Shown here piece by piece: positions 19,859 to 27,882 of a stretch of DNA of 64,000 bases (the first letter of the stretch is position 1; each line of letters begins with the position of its first letter). The notes under the pieces were generated by a model. It was not told where the DNA came from, ran no database searches, and saw nothing but the letters and a program-made list of their open reading frames with translations. Location of the stretch: contig NZ_QDFY01000011.1 of NCBI RefSeq assembly GCF_003347635.1, forward strand, positions 82,245-146,244, written 5' to 3'. Origin of the DNA: Sphingosinicella terrae. Lineage in GTDB: Bacteria; Pseudomonadota; Alphaproteobacteria; Sphingomonadales; Sphingomonadaceae. Made by a program: the position numbers and the translations under genes.

Positions 19859-20047
19859 GTGGCGCAGCTGAATATCTCGTTGCCGGACAAGCTCAAGGCG
19901 TGGGCCGATGCCCGCGTCGCCGAAGGCCGGTACAGCAGCGCGAGCGATTATGTTCGCGACCTCATGCGGCGCGACCAGGATGCCGCGGAGGCGAAGGCTC
20001 GTCTTCAGGCGGCCATCGATGCCGGGGCGGGCCTCGCCGTCGAGTGA
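19859..20047 (+). CDS. parD: ParD-family antitoxin
   Basis: A 62-residue type II antitoxin. The N-terminal ribbon-helix-helix motif is clear (QLNISLPDKLKAWADARVAE, then YSSASDYVRDLMRRD), followed by a charged helix that would wrap the toxin. The start is GTG at 19859. The stop overlaps the GTG start of the toxin gene by 4 bp, the usual coupling of such pairs. Expression is probably repressed by the protein, alone or with the toxin, through the palindrome just upstream. Confidence 0.9.
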   Translation: MAQLNISLPDKLKAWADARVAEGRYSSASDYVRDLMRRDQDAAEAKARLQAAIDAGAGLAVE

Positions 20048-20373
20048 ACAGACGATCGAGGGCATCATCGCTGCCCGGCGTGGCTGAGGTTCGACTTCGC
20101 ACGGCCGCTGCGGCGGATCTATCGGAAATCCTCGAATATAGCGTCGCCAGATTCGGCCGGACGGTGGGCGAGGATTATCTCCGGAGCTTCGAGAAGTCCT
20201 TTGCCTTGCTGGGCCGGCATCCCAGGGCCGGCGTCCGCATCGACGTGACTCCCGCCATAAATTGCCTCCCGCACCGCAGCCACCGCATCCTCTACGACCT
20301 CGATGACGAGACGGTCCGGATCGTGCGGGACCTCCATCATTCGATGGACGCGGAGCATTGGCTTTCCGAGTGA
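20044..20373 (+). CDS. parE: ParE/RelE-superfamily toxin
   Basis: A 109-residue toxin of the ParE/RelE fold. After a basic N-terminus it shows VRLRTAAAADLSEILEYSV, RFGRTVGEDYLRSFEKSF, and the C-terminal core HRSHRILYDLDDETVRIVRDLHHSMD. The family's best-known members inhibit DNA gyrase, but the target cannot be read from sequence. GTG 20044 overlaps the antitoxin stop. It ends 16 bp from the convergent PiT gene. The pair looks complete and intact. Confidence 0.88.
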   Translation: MNRRSRASSLPGVAEVRLRTAAAADLSEILEYSVARFGRTVGEDYLRSFEKSFALLGRHPRAGVRIDVTPAINCLPHRSHRILYDLDDETVRIVRDLHHSMDAEHWLSE

Positions 20374-20389
20374 CTGGGAACCCCGGCCC

Positions 20390-21391
20390 TCAGAACAGCC
20401 GCGTTATCCAATAGAAGGCGGCGGCGATCAGGCCGGCCGCCGGCATCGTGACCACCCAGGCGAGGACGATATTGCCGGCGACGCCCCAGCGGACGGCCGA
20501 GAAGCGACGGGCGGCGCCGACGCCCATGATCGCCCCGGTGATGGTGTGGGTGGTCGACACCGGGACCCCGAGCGAGGTCGCCGAGAACAGCATGATGGCG
20601 CCGCCCGTCTCCGCGCAGAAGCCCTGGTGCGGGCTCAGCCGGGTGATCTTGGATCCCATCGTGTGGACGATCCGCCATCCGCCCATCAGCGTCCCGAGCG
20701 CCATCGCGGCCTGGGCGGAGATCACCACCCAGAAGGGCACGTGGAAGCTGTTGCCGAGCATCCCCTGGCTGAACAGCAGGACGGCGATGATCCCCATCGT
20801 CTTCTGGGCGTCGTTGGCGCCGTGGCCGAGCGAATAAGCGGCGGCCGAGATCAGCTGGAGGCGGCGGAAGATCCGGTCCGAATAGGAGGCGTTGACCGGC
20901 TTGAACAGCCAGGAGCTGAGCACGACCAGGATCAGGGCGACGAGCATGCCCAGCATCGGCGACAGGAAGATGGCGACGCTGGTCTTGAGCACGCCGGAAG
21001 ATTCGACGACGGCGAGGCCGCCTTTCGAGATGCCGGCGCCGAGCAGGCCGCCGATCAGCGCATGGCTGCTGCTCGACGGGATTCCGAGCAGCCAGGTGAT
21101 CACGTTCCAGGCGATCGCCCCCATCAGGGCGCCGAACACCACCGCCGGATCGATGATCAGGGGGTCGACGATGCCACGGCCGATCGTCTCGGCGACGTGC
21201 AGCCCGAAGAACAGGAAGGCGATGAAGTTGAAGAAGGCGGCCCACAGCACCGCGATCTGGGGCGTCAGCACCCGCGTCGATACCACGGTGGCGATCGAAT
21301 TGGCGGCGTCGTGGAGCCCGTTGAGGAAATCGAACAGCAAAGCGACGCCGATCAGCGCGACCAGCAGCGGGAAGGCCAGGGTTGGTTCCAT
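20390..21391 (-). CDS. pitA: Inorganic phosphate transporter, PiT family
   Basis: Cation-coupled phosphate permease of the inner membrane. The 333-residue protein has about ten hydrophobic segments and the two inverted PiT signatures, FDFLNGLHDAANSIATVVST near the N-terminus and YSLGHGANDAQKTMGII in the second half, plus GIPSSSSHALIGG and VPVSTTHTITGAIMG. It lies downstream of the Nudix-DUF47 gene on the same strand; DUF47 (PhoU-like) proteins commonly accompany PiT carriers. No ribosome site precedes the ATG. Instead a small ORF in the repeat element ends at TGATG across the start, suggesting coupled translation. Confidence 0.95.
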   Translation of the reverse strand: MEPTLAFPLLVALIGVALLFDFLNGLHDAANSIATVVSTRVLTPQIAVLWAAFFNFIAFLFFGLHVAETIGRGIVDPLIIDPAVVFGALMGAIAWNVITWLLGIPSSSSHALIGGLLGAGISKGGLAVVESSGVLKTSVAIFLSPMLGMLVALILVVLSSWLFKPVNASYSDRIFRRLQLISAAAYSLGHGANDAQKTMGIIAVLLFSQGMLGNSFHVPFWVVISAQAAMALGTLMGGWRIVHTMGSKITRLSPHQGFCAETGGAIMLFSATSLGVPVSTTHTITGAIMGVGAARRFSAVRWGVAGNIVLAWVVTMPAAGLIAAAFYWITRLF

Positions 21392-21549
21392 CAGGGTTCA
21401 AACTCGATCAGGAGGTGACCGCGAAGCGGCGGGCCGTGCGCAGGTGCGGATTGCCCCCGGCAATCCGCAGCCATGTCCGGGGGACATGGCGACCTGCTGC
21501 ACCTTGCCCCCCGGGCAGCGTCGCTGCGTCGGTCACGATGCATCGGCAT
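21391..21549 (-). CDS. Small ORF inside repeat element A, coupled to pitA
   Basis: A 52-residue reading frame inside element A. It has a very strong ribosome site (GGAGGAAGGAGGG) 4 bp before the ATG, begins MPMHRDRRSDAARGA and ends PPLRGHLLIEFEP, with its TGA sharing one base with the pitA ATG. The equivalent frame in element B starts MLVHRDRRRDAVRAA after the same site and contains PPLRG and LLSEFGP. Product function is unknown; the act of translation may matter more than the peptide. It could also be chance coding in a GC-rich repeat. Confidence 0.4.
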   Translation of the reverse strand: MPMHRDRRSDAARGARCSRSPCPPDMAADCRGQSAPAHGPPLRGHLLIEFEP

Positions 21550-21622
21550 CGCTCCCTCCTTCCTCCTTGCCGGAGAGCAAGATCCGATCCGTCACGGCCA
21601 CCTCCTGGTCGAGTTTGGACCC
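21394..21622 (-). repeat. Dispersed element A with 28-bp terminal inverted repeats
   Basis: A 229-bp element filling the gap between the DUF47 stop and the pitA start. Ends 21394-21421 and 21595-21622 are imperfect inverted repeats (one end GGGTTCAAACTCG, the other, read inward, GGGTCCAAACTCG, both followed by AGGAGG). Inside, 21440-21497 can form a perfect three-way junction: closing stem 21440-21445/21492-21497, a 10-bp hairpin 21446-21468 and an 8-bp hairpin 21471-21489. About 120 bp on the right match element B at 23751-24018. No transposase is encoded, so it resembles a MITE or large palindromic intergenic repeat. Confidence 0.8.
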
Positions 21623-22738
21623 TTAAGCGTGGTCGATCACGATGCCTTGGATCTCGTCGGCGACGTCCTCGAGCCGGTCGAGGACGCGCTCGACGTGACT
21701 GTATATCTCGCGCCCGACGAAGAAGGCCATCGGCCGATCGGTGACATGGGCCTGGTAGAGCGCCTTCAGCCCCTTCTCGTGCAGGCCGTCCGCCTTGCCT
21801 TCGAGGTGGACGATCTTCTCGGTGATCTCGTGGAGCCGGGCCGCGTTGCGGCCGACCTTGCGCAGCAGCGGCACCGCTTCGCGCACGAGCCGGGCAGCCT
21901 CGGCGGCGTGCCGGCTCATCTCCAGCATCTCGGGCTCGAAGCTGGTCACCTCGTAGAGCGTGATCGCTTTCGCCGTCTGCCACATCTCGTCGAGTGCATC
22001 GTCCATCGAGGAGGCGAGGGCGGTAATGGCGCTGCGGTCGAACGGCGTGATGAAGGAGCGCCGCACGGCGACGAGGACGTCCCGCGTGACGTCGTCCGCC
22101 GCATTCTCATGCTCCTCGATACGGCGACAGGATTCGGGAATGCCCTGCTCGCCCGCGAACATCGCCGCCATCGCGTCCGCGCCCTCGACCAGGATCTCGG
22201 CATGCCGCTGGAACATGTCGAAGAACCGGTCTTCCTTGGGCATGATCGCCCGGATGAAGTTCACCATTCCTGACCCCCTGGCGACTCGATGGCCGCCCAT
22301 ATCAACCGCCGCCCCATCCGCAAACTTCTGCGGATTCTCGCCGAGCGCCAGGATCAGCTCCCGCAGGCCCGGCTCGTCGACCGCCATCGCCGCCTTGCGG
22401 GGCTCCAGCCAGCGCAGGGTGCGCTGGTGGCGCTCCGGCCAGGCGTGGTGCTGACGGGTGACGAGCATCGGATAGACGGTGACGAAGGCCGTGGCGTCCG
22501 GCCCGGACCGCCGGCGCTTCTCATATTCGTAATGGCCGATCGGCACGGCGCTGACATGGCCGTCGATCCCGGCTTCCTCATGCGCCTCGCGCGCGGCCGT
22601 CTCATGCCCCTTGAGACGCGGCATCGGATTGCCCTTCGGAATCACCCAGCGGCCGGTGTCGCGGGAGGTGATGACCAGGACCTGGACGCCCTTATCCGGA
22701 TCGACACGCCAGGGCAGCGCCGCGAACTGGACGATCAA
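21623..22738 (-). CDS. Nudix hydrolase domain fused to DUF47/PhoU-like domain
   Basis: A single 371-residue frame joining two usually separate proteins. Residues 1-140 are a Nudix hydrolase (GRWVIPKGNPMPRLKGHE, catalytic REAHEEAGI; the first glutamate of the box is replaced by leucine). Residues 158-371 match a complete DUF47 protein starting MVNFIRAIMPKEDRFFDMF, the PhoU-like partner of PiT transporters. An internal ATG at 22267 with AGGGGG and AGGA upstream could start DUF47 on its own, so this may be a true fusion or two in-frame genes without a stop between. Start is TTG. Upstream, 22739-22919 shows no gene. Confidence 0.82.
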   Translation of the reverse strand: MIVQFAALPWRVDPDKGVQVLVITSRDTGRWVIPKGNPMPRLKGHETAAREAHEEAGIDGHVSAVPIGHYEYEKRRRSGPDATAFVTVYPMLVTRQHHAWPERHQRTLRWLEPRKAAMAVDEPGLRELILALGENPQKFADGAAVDMGGHRVARGSGMVNFIRAIMPKEDRFFDMFQRHAEILVEGADAMAAMFAGEQGIPESCRRIEEHENAADDVTRDVLVAVRRSFITPFDRSAITALASSMDDALDEMWQTAKAITLYEVTSFEPEMLEMSRHAAEAARLVREAVPLLRKVGRNAARLHEITEKIVHLEGKADGLHEKGLKALYQAHVTDRPMAFFVGREIYSHVERVLDRLEDVADEIQGIVIDHA

Positions 22739-22919
22739 GCCGGCCTCGTTTCTCTACCGGCGCGTTGCGCGGGCGATGCGGCGCGCCGGGCCGAACGGGA
22801 GATCTTTGCTTCGATCATGATCGTCCACTTTCCGCCGGTCACGGTCGCCTGGCAAGGCGGATGTCCTCCATCGAAACGAATGCGCTGCCGGAAGGTCCCG
22901 GCGCTCGGCGAAGGTCGCA

Positions 22920-23744
22920 TCAGGGCAGGCGTGCCGCGCGCCAGTCCTGCGGCCCCTCCGCCTGCGGATCGGGAACGATCGCGGCGTCCTCGACGAGCGC
23001 CAGGAAGGTCCGGGTGCCTTCGGGGAGATCGATGGTGAAGCGCAGATGGCGTCCGCTCAGCGTGGCGTCGCGCAGCGGCCGACCATCGAGCGATCCGCCG
23101 ACATCCTGGAAGCGCTGCTCGAGCTCGAGCAGCGTCTCTCGCCCATCCGCCATCTGCAGGCGCCATCGACCCTCGGCCGGGGCGGGAACGACCCACAGGA
23201 ACAGCCGGGAATTGCCGACCTCGCGCCGAGCGTCGGGGCGCCAGTCGCCCATGTCGAAATTGTGGCTGACGACGCGCGTCCCGGGCCGCAGCTCGGTGAG
23301 CAGCCGCGGGCGCAGCCGCAGGTTCAGCTCGGGCATCAAATAGAGGGCGACGATCGTCGCATCCCGTAGCGGCGTGACGAACAGGTCCTGACGCCGGAAG
23401 AGAACGCGGTTCTCGACCTGGGCCAGCCGCGCGGCGGCGCCGGCCTCGGCGACGCGGGCGGGATCGATATCGACTCCGAGCGCCCGGGCGCCGCGCTGCG
23501 CGGCCATGATCGGGATGCGCCCGTCCCCCGATCCGAGATCGATCAGATAATCGGACGGGTCGATCGCCGCCATGTCGAGCATCGCCTCCACGGCCGGGCG
23601 CGGCGTCGGCACATAGGGGACCTCGAGCTCGTCCTCGGATGGCGCGGCGGGCGCGGGGGTGAACGGAGCGATCCCGCTTCCCCCGAAGGTGCAGCCGGAA
23701 AGAAGGAGAAGGGCGGCGAGGAGGGACGAGGCGCGCATCGGCAT
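22920..23744 (-). CDS. Lipoprotein with SAM-dependent methyltransferase fold
   Basis: A 274-residue predicted lipoprotein: signal peptide MPMRASSLLAALLLLSGC with lipobox LLSGC, a proline-rich spacer, then a class I methyltransferase core with motif I DLGSGDGRIPIMAA, the acidic GVDIDPARV and late motifs RPRLLTELRPGTRVVS. Export of a SAM-dependent fold is odd because SAM is cytoplasmic; similar lipoproteins exist in sphingomonads but their substrate is unknown. No ribosome site precedes the ATG at 23744. The frame is open upstream through element B to an ATG at 23945, adding 67 residues. Confidence 0.8.
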   Translation of the reverse strand: MPMRASSLLAALLLLSGCTFGGSGIAPFTPAPAAPSEDELEVPYVPTPRPAVEAMLDMAAIDPSDYLIDLGSGDGRIPIMAAQRGARALGVDIDPARVAEAGAAARLAQVENRVLFRRQDLFVTPLRDATIVALYLMPELNLRLRPRLLTELRPGTRVVSHNFDMGDWRPDARREVGNSRLFLWVVPAPAEGRWRLQMADGRETLLELEQRFQDVGGSLDGRPLRDATLSGRHLRFTIDLPEGTRTFLALVEDAAIVPDPQAEGPQDWRAARLP

Positions 23745-23750
23745 AGCCCA

Positions 23751-24018
23751 GGGTCCAAACTCGCTTAGGAGGCGGATCGGGATCGGCCGGAGGAGGCGGC
23801 TGGATAGGAGAGCGGCGCAGGCCGGGCTGGACGCCCGGCCAAACCGATCGACGAAGCCAGCCGCCGCCTCCGGCCGACCGCGAAGCGGCGGGCTCGCTTT
23901 TGCCGCCCGGACGGCGTCGCGGCGTCGGTCACGATGCACAAGCATCGCTCCCTCCTTGCTCCTTGCCGGACAACAAAATCGAACCCGTCACGACCGCCTC
24001 CTAATCGAGTTCGGACCC
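23751..24018 (-). repeat. Dispersed element B with 28-bp terminal inverted repeats
   Basis: A 268-bp relative of element A, between the lipoprotein methyltransferase start and the divergent metallo-hydrolase. Ends 23751-23778 and 23991-24018 are inverted repeats (GGGTCCAAACTCG at one end, GGGTCCGAACTCG reading in from the other). It shares with A the strong ribosome site, the start of the small ORF (ATG at 23945) and the block GACCGCGAAGCGGCGGGC (23876-23893). Its private part is a different hairpin: 23785-23803 pairs with 23857-23875 (one mismatch) and encloses a 7-bp hairpin at 23821-23839. Confidence 0.8.
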
Positions 24019-24071
24019 TAGCAGCCGTCTTCGCGCTTGTATCGCGCCGCGGCGCGCGCCATCTCGCCGGC

Positions 24072-24734
24072 ATGACCAATCCTCCGATGAAGGTGGCGAT
24101 CATCCCGGTCACGCCGCTCCAGCAGAATTGCTGCCTGATCTGGTGCACGGCGACGATGAAGGGCGCGTTCACCGATCCGGGCGGCGACCTCGACCGCCTC
24201 AAGGCGGCGGCGCGCCAGCATGGCGTGACGGTCGAGAAGCTGCTGCTCACCCACGGCCATATCGATCATTGCGGCTCGGCCAAGCTGCTCGCCGAGGAAC
24301 TGGGCGTGCCGATCGAGGGACCGCACGAGGCCGATCGCTTCTGGATCTCGCGGCTGGAGGATGACGGCCGCAATTACGGCATCACCGGCAAGACCTTCGA
24401 ATCCGATCGCTGGCTCGTCGATGGCGACCGAGTGACGGTCGGCGACCTCGTCTTCGACGTCTATCATTGCCCCGGCCACACGCCCGGCCACGTGGTCTTC
24501 CACCACCCCTCGTCGAAGCTCGCCATCGTCGGCGACGTGCTGTTCCAGGGGTCGATCGGCCGCACGGATTTCCCGATGGGCAATCACCGGGACCTGATCG
24601 AGGCGATCACCGGCAAGCTCTGGCCGCTCGGTGAAGACACCGCCTTCGTCCCCGGCCACGGTCCGATGAGCACCTTCGGCCAGGAGCGCCGCACCAACCC
24701 GTTCGTCGGCGATCGCGCGTTGGCGCGGACCTGA
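24072..24734 (+). CDS. Metallo-beta-lactamase-fold hydrolase (glyoxalase II-like)
   Basis: A 220-residue MBL-fold hydrolase. The metal motif THGHIDHCGSAKLL lies near residue 57, with further ligands in YHCPGHTPGHVVF, GDVLFQGSIGRTDFP and the final VPGHGP. Length and motifs match the YcbL or glyoxalase II-like group that hydrolyses thioesters; the true substrate is unknown. ATG 24072 is chosen, with ATG 24087 as alternative. It starts 53 bp from the edge of element B, so the element may carry or disturb its promoter. Confidence 0.87.
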   Translation: MTNPPMKVAIIPVTPLQQNCCLIWCTATMKGAFTDPGGDLDRLKAAARQHGVTVEKLLLTHGHIDHCGSAKLLAEELGVPIEGPHEADRFWISRLEDDGRNYGITGKTFESDRWLVDGDRVTVGDLVFDVYHCPGHTPGHVVFHHPSSKLAIVGDVLFQGSIGRTDFPMGNHRDLIEAITGKLWPLGEDTAFVPGHGPMSTFGQERRTNPFVGDRALART

Positions 24735-24749
24735 CCGGCGGCGGCGGGA

Positions 24750-25196
24750 TCAGATCTGCGCGGCGGCGCGCTGCCTGGGCGAGATCTCGATGCCGCCCCT
24801 CAGGCCGGGACTCTGATAGGCGATCAGGATCGCGAAGAGGCCGAGCCCAAGCAGCACCAGCCAGCTCAGGGTGATGCCGCCCACGCGGAGCGGATTGGCG
24901 CCGGGCCGGTCCATGCCGAAGGCGTGGGCGATGCGGGCCAGGATGAAGAGGATCGCGGCGCCCCACAGCCACAGGCTGCCGCCGGTCGCCAGCTCGAGCG
25001 CGAACAGCAGGATGAGGAAGATCGGCACGTTCTCGGCGAAATTGCCATGGGCGCGCATCCGGCGCGCGATCATCTCGTTGCCGGCATCGCCGACGCCGAT
25101 CTGGAGCCGACGCCTCAGGCTGCTGACCCGAACGCTCAGCCAGATGTGCAGGATCGCCGCGGCCCCGGCGATGGTGAGGGTGATCGGCAGGATCAT
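24750..25196 (-). CDS. MAPEG-family membrane protein
   Basis: A 148-residue integral membrane protein of the MAPEG family (membrane-associated eicosanoid and glutathione metabolism). Four hydrophobic segments are visible, with the family hallmark [17 protein letters not shown] and ARIAHAFGM. Bacterial members are poorly characterised; some have glutathione transferase or peroxidase activity. It is convergent with the metallo-hydrolase (15 bp gap). Upstream, 25197-25388 shows no other gene. Confidence 0.88.
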   Translation of the reverse strand: MILPITLTIAGAAAILHIWLSVRVSSLRRRLQIGVGDAGNEMIARRMRAHGNFAENVPIFLILLFALELATGGSLWLWGAAILFILARIAHAFGMDRPGANPLRVGGITLSWLVLLGLGLFAILIAYQSPGLRGGIEISPRQRAAAQI

Positions 25197-25388
25197 CTTT
25201 TACCCCTTCCTCGTCTCGCCTGCCGTTCGCACGTGGTGGCCGCGCTTGCAACTCTGGCCGGAATCGCTATAGGCCGCTGCCTTCACGCGAGAAGCTCACG
25301 GCCGCGAGGCCAGCGGCCGGTAGGGCCGTTGATCTCGGGGCTTGCGCTCGCCACATCATGCAACCGAACCTTCAAGAGCAGGTGCCAC

Positions 25389-25568
25389 ATGGCCGTTCCC
25401 AAAAGAAAGACCTCGCCGTCGCGGCGCAACATGCGTCGCAGCCACGATGCGCTCAAAGTCACGCAGTTTCAGGAATGCCCGAATTGCGGCGAGCTCCGCC
25501 AGCCGCACAATGTGTGCCAGGCGTGCGGCCATTATAAGGGTCGCGAGATCCTGAAGACCGAGGCGTGA
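25389..25568 (+). CDS. rpmF: 50S ribosomal protein L32
   Basis: A 59-residue ribosomal protein, beginning [20 protein letters not shown] and carrying the two zinc-knuckle pairs in [18 protein letters not shown]. Size and sequence are standard for alphaproteobacterial L32. It leads the usual rpmF-plsX-fabH arrangement, which ties ribosome and lipid synthesis to one transcript. Confidence 0.98.
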   Translation: MAVPKRKTSPSRRNMRRSHDALKVTQFQECPNCGELRQPHNVCQACGHYKGREILKTEA

Positions 25569-25602
25569 CACGCATCTTTCCTTAAGAGGGGAGGCGGCAG
25601 CT

Positions 25603-26646
25603 TTGGCCAGCGGGCCCCGGATCGCGATCGATGCCATGGGGGGCGATTCCGGTCCCCCGGCCATGGTCGCCGGCGCCGCTAGCGCCTTCGAGCGTCGGAG
25701 CGACCTCACATTCCTGCTGTTCGGCGACCAGTCGGCGATCCGCGCCGAGCTGGACGGCCACGCGGCGCTCGCCGCGGCCTGTCAGATCGTCCATTGCGAC
25801 GACGTCATCGCCGGCACCGAGAAGCCGAGCCAGGCGATCCGGCGCGCCAAGACCAGCTCGATGGGCCGCGCTATCGCGGCCGTGAAGGCCGGTGAGGCGC
25901 AGGCGGCGGTCTCGGGCGGCAATACCGGGGCGCTGATGGCGATGGCGAAGCTGGCACTTCGCACCATGCCGGGCATCGACCGCCCCGCTCTGGCGGCGCT
26001 GCTGCCGACGCTGGGCGAGAACGACCTCGTCATGCTCGATCTCGGCGCCAATACCGAGTGCGACGTCCAGAATCTGGTCCAGTTCGCGGTCATGGGCGCG
26101 GCCTATGCCCGGGTCGTGCTCGACCTCGATCGGCCGCGGGTCCAGCTGCTCAACATCGGCACCGAAGAGCTCAAGGGGACGGACGAGCTCAAGGAGGCGG
26201 CGGCGATCCTGCGACGCTCCACCGACGTGGGCATGAGCTTCGACGGGTTCATCGAGGCGGACAAGATTTCGCGTGGCGGGGCCGACGTGGTCGTCACCGA
26301 CGGCTTCTCCGGCAATATCGCGCTCAAGTCGGTGGAGGGCACGGCGCGATTCGTCACCGATCTCCTGCGGCGCGCCTTCACCAGCTCGGTGCGGTCGAAG
26401 ATCGGCTTTCTCATTTCGCGCCCGGCCACCGAACTGCTGCGTCACCATCTCGATCCGAACAATCATAATGGCGCCGTCTTCCTCGGTCTCAACGGGCTGG
26501 TCGTGAAGAGCCACGGCAGCGCCAACGACAAGGGCGTCGCCAACGCGATCCGGGTCGCGGCGCGGATGGTGCGCGAGGACCTCACCCGGAAGATCAGCGA
26601 GGATCTCGCCAGCGTGTCCCTGCCCAACAGCCAGGCGGCGCAATGA
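25603..26646 (+). CDS. plsX: Phosphate acyltransferase PlsX
   Basis: Converts acyl-ACP to acyl-phosphate for phosphatidic acid synthesis, as a peripheral membrane enzyme. The 347 residues include [19 protein letters not shown] near the start, [34 protein letters not shown] and [16 protein letters not shown]. The start is TTG at 25603 behind a good ribosome site (AGAGGGGAGG). The stop overlaps the fabH ATG by 4 bp. Confidence 0.97.
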   Translation: MASGPRIAIDAMGGDSGPPAMVAGAASAFERRSDLTFLLFGDQSAIRAELDGHAALAAACQIVHCDDVIAGTEKPSQAIRRAKTSSMGRAIAAVKAGEAQAAVSGGNTGALMAMAKLALRTMPGIDRPALAALLPTLGENDLVMLDLGANTECDVQNLVQFAVMGAAYARVVLDLDRPRVQLLNIGTEELKGTDELKEAAAILRRSTDVGMSFDGFIEADKISRGGADVVVTDGFSGNIALKSVEGTARFVTDLLRRAFTSSVRSKIGFLISRPATELLRHHLDPNNHNGAVFLGLNGLVVKSHGSANDKGVANAIRVAARMVREDLTRKISEDLASVSLPNSQAAQ

Positions 26647-27605
26647 CCCGCCGCGCCGTCATCGTCGGCACGGGAGCGGCGTTGCCGCCGCGCCGCGTCA
26701 CCAACCAGGAACTGGCCGAGCGGGTCGAGACGACCCATGAGTGGATCGTCGAGCGGACCGGCATCGAGGCGCGTCACATCGCCGCCGACGGCGAGACCAC
26801 GGCCACGCTCGCGACCGAGGCGGCGCGAAAGGCGCTCGACGCCGCCGGCATCGCCGCCGACCGGATCGGCCTCATCGTCCTCGCCACGGCCACGCCCGAC
26901 CAGACCTTTCCCTCCAGCGCCACCCGGGTCCAGACCGCGCTCGGGATCGACGACTGCATCGCCTTCGACGTGCAGGCGGTCTGCACCGGCTTCCTCTACG
27001 CCCTGTCGATCGCCGACAACATGGTGAAGGGGGGGATGGCCGATCATGCCCTGGTGATCGGCTCGGAGACCTTCAGCCGGATCCTCGACTGGGAGGATCG
27101 CGCGACCTGCGTCCTGTTCGGCGACGGCGCCGGCGCGGTCGTGCTCGAGGCGCGCGATGTCGAGGACGAGGGCATTCTCGCCACCCGCCTCCACGCCGAC
27201 GGCCGGCACAACGACCTGCTCTACGTCGACGGCGGCGTCTCCACCACCGGCACGGTCGGCAAGCTCAGGATGAAGGGCAAGGAGGTGTTCCGCCACGCCG
27301 TCGTCAACCTCGCCGAGGTGCTCGGCGAGGTGCTGGCCGCCGCCGGTCATCGCACCGAGGAAGTTGACTGGGTCGTTCCCCACCAGGCGAACAAGCGCAT
27401 TCTCGACGCGACCGCGAAGAAGCTCGGGCTCGACCCGGCGCGGGTGATCGTAACCGTCGACCAGCATGCCAACACGTCGGCCGCATCGGTGCCGCTCGCG
27501 CTCGACGTCGCCGTTCGCGATGGGCGCATCCGCAAGGGGGATCTCGTCGTCCTCGAGGCGATGGGCGGCGGCTTCACCTGGGGGGCCGCCGTCCTGCGCT
27601 ACTGA
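26643..27605 (+). CDS. fabH: 3-oxoacyl-ACP synthase III (FabH)
   Basis: Starts fatty acid synthesis by condensing acetyl-CoA with malonyl-ACP. The 320-residue thiolase-fold enzyme shows the catalytic triad: Cys in [13 protein letters not shown], His in [12 protein letters not shown] and Asn in [26 protein letters not shown] near residue 35 and the terminal [13 protein letters not shown] are also typical. The 277 bp after it (27606-27882) contain no gene that I can support, only the inverted repeat before ihfA. Confidence 0.97.
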   Translation: MTRRAVIVGTGAALPPRRVTNQELAERVETTHEWIVERTGIEARHIAADGETTATLATEAARKALDAAGIAADRIGLIVLATATPDQTFPSSATRVQTALGIDDCIAFDVQAVCTGFLYALSIADNMVKGGMADHALVIGSETFSRILDWEDRATCVLFGDGAGAVVLEARDVEDEGILATRLHADGRHNDLLYVDGGVSTTGTVGKLRMKGKEVFRHAVVNLAEVLGEVLAAAGHRTEEVDWVVPHQANKRILDATAKKLGLDPARVIVTVDQHANTSAASVPLALDVAVRDGRIRKGDLVVLEAMGGGFTWGAAVLRY

Positions 27606-27814
27606 CAGGGAAAGCCGGTCCACTCGCGCCAGAATAGGCGATGGCCGTGCGGCGCGGCTTTCCCGATCCGGTACGACTTGGCCCCTGCCGGACTGGCCTC
27701 GCCGGCCTGCCGACTCTATGAAGGGCGCCGCGCGCTGCCCGGGGGAGCGGCGCGAACGGCAGGTCGGCCCCGATTCTCACCGTGAATCCGGGGCGGTCCG
27801 GCATGTTGTTGTGA

Positions 27815-27844
27815 CAGGTTCACGTTGCGCTCGACGTGAACCTG
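27815..27844. promoter_or_regulatory. 30-bp inverted repeat in the ihfA-merR promoter region
   Basis: Two perfect 11-bp arms, CAGGTTCACGT and ACGTGAACCTG, separated by 8 bp, about 40 bp upstream of the ihfA start. Arm length, symmetry and spacing suit a dimeric regulator of the MerR type, and a MerR gene is second in this operon, so autoregulation is the simplest reading. MerR proteins typically bind dyads between -35 and -10 elements; the promoter itself is not clear here. Confidence 0.6.
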
Positions 27845-27882
27845 GATTAGTGTCGCTTGACCGAGCGGGAGGTACACCTTCA

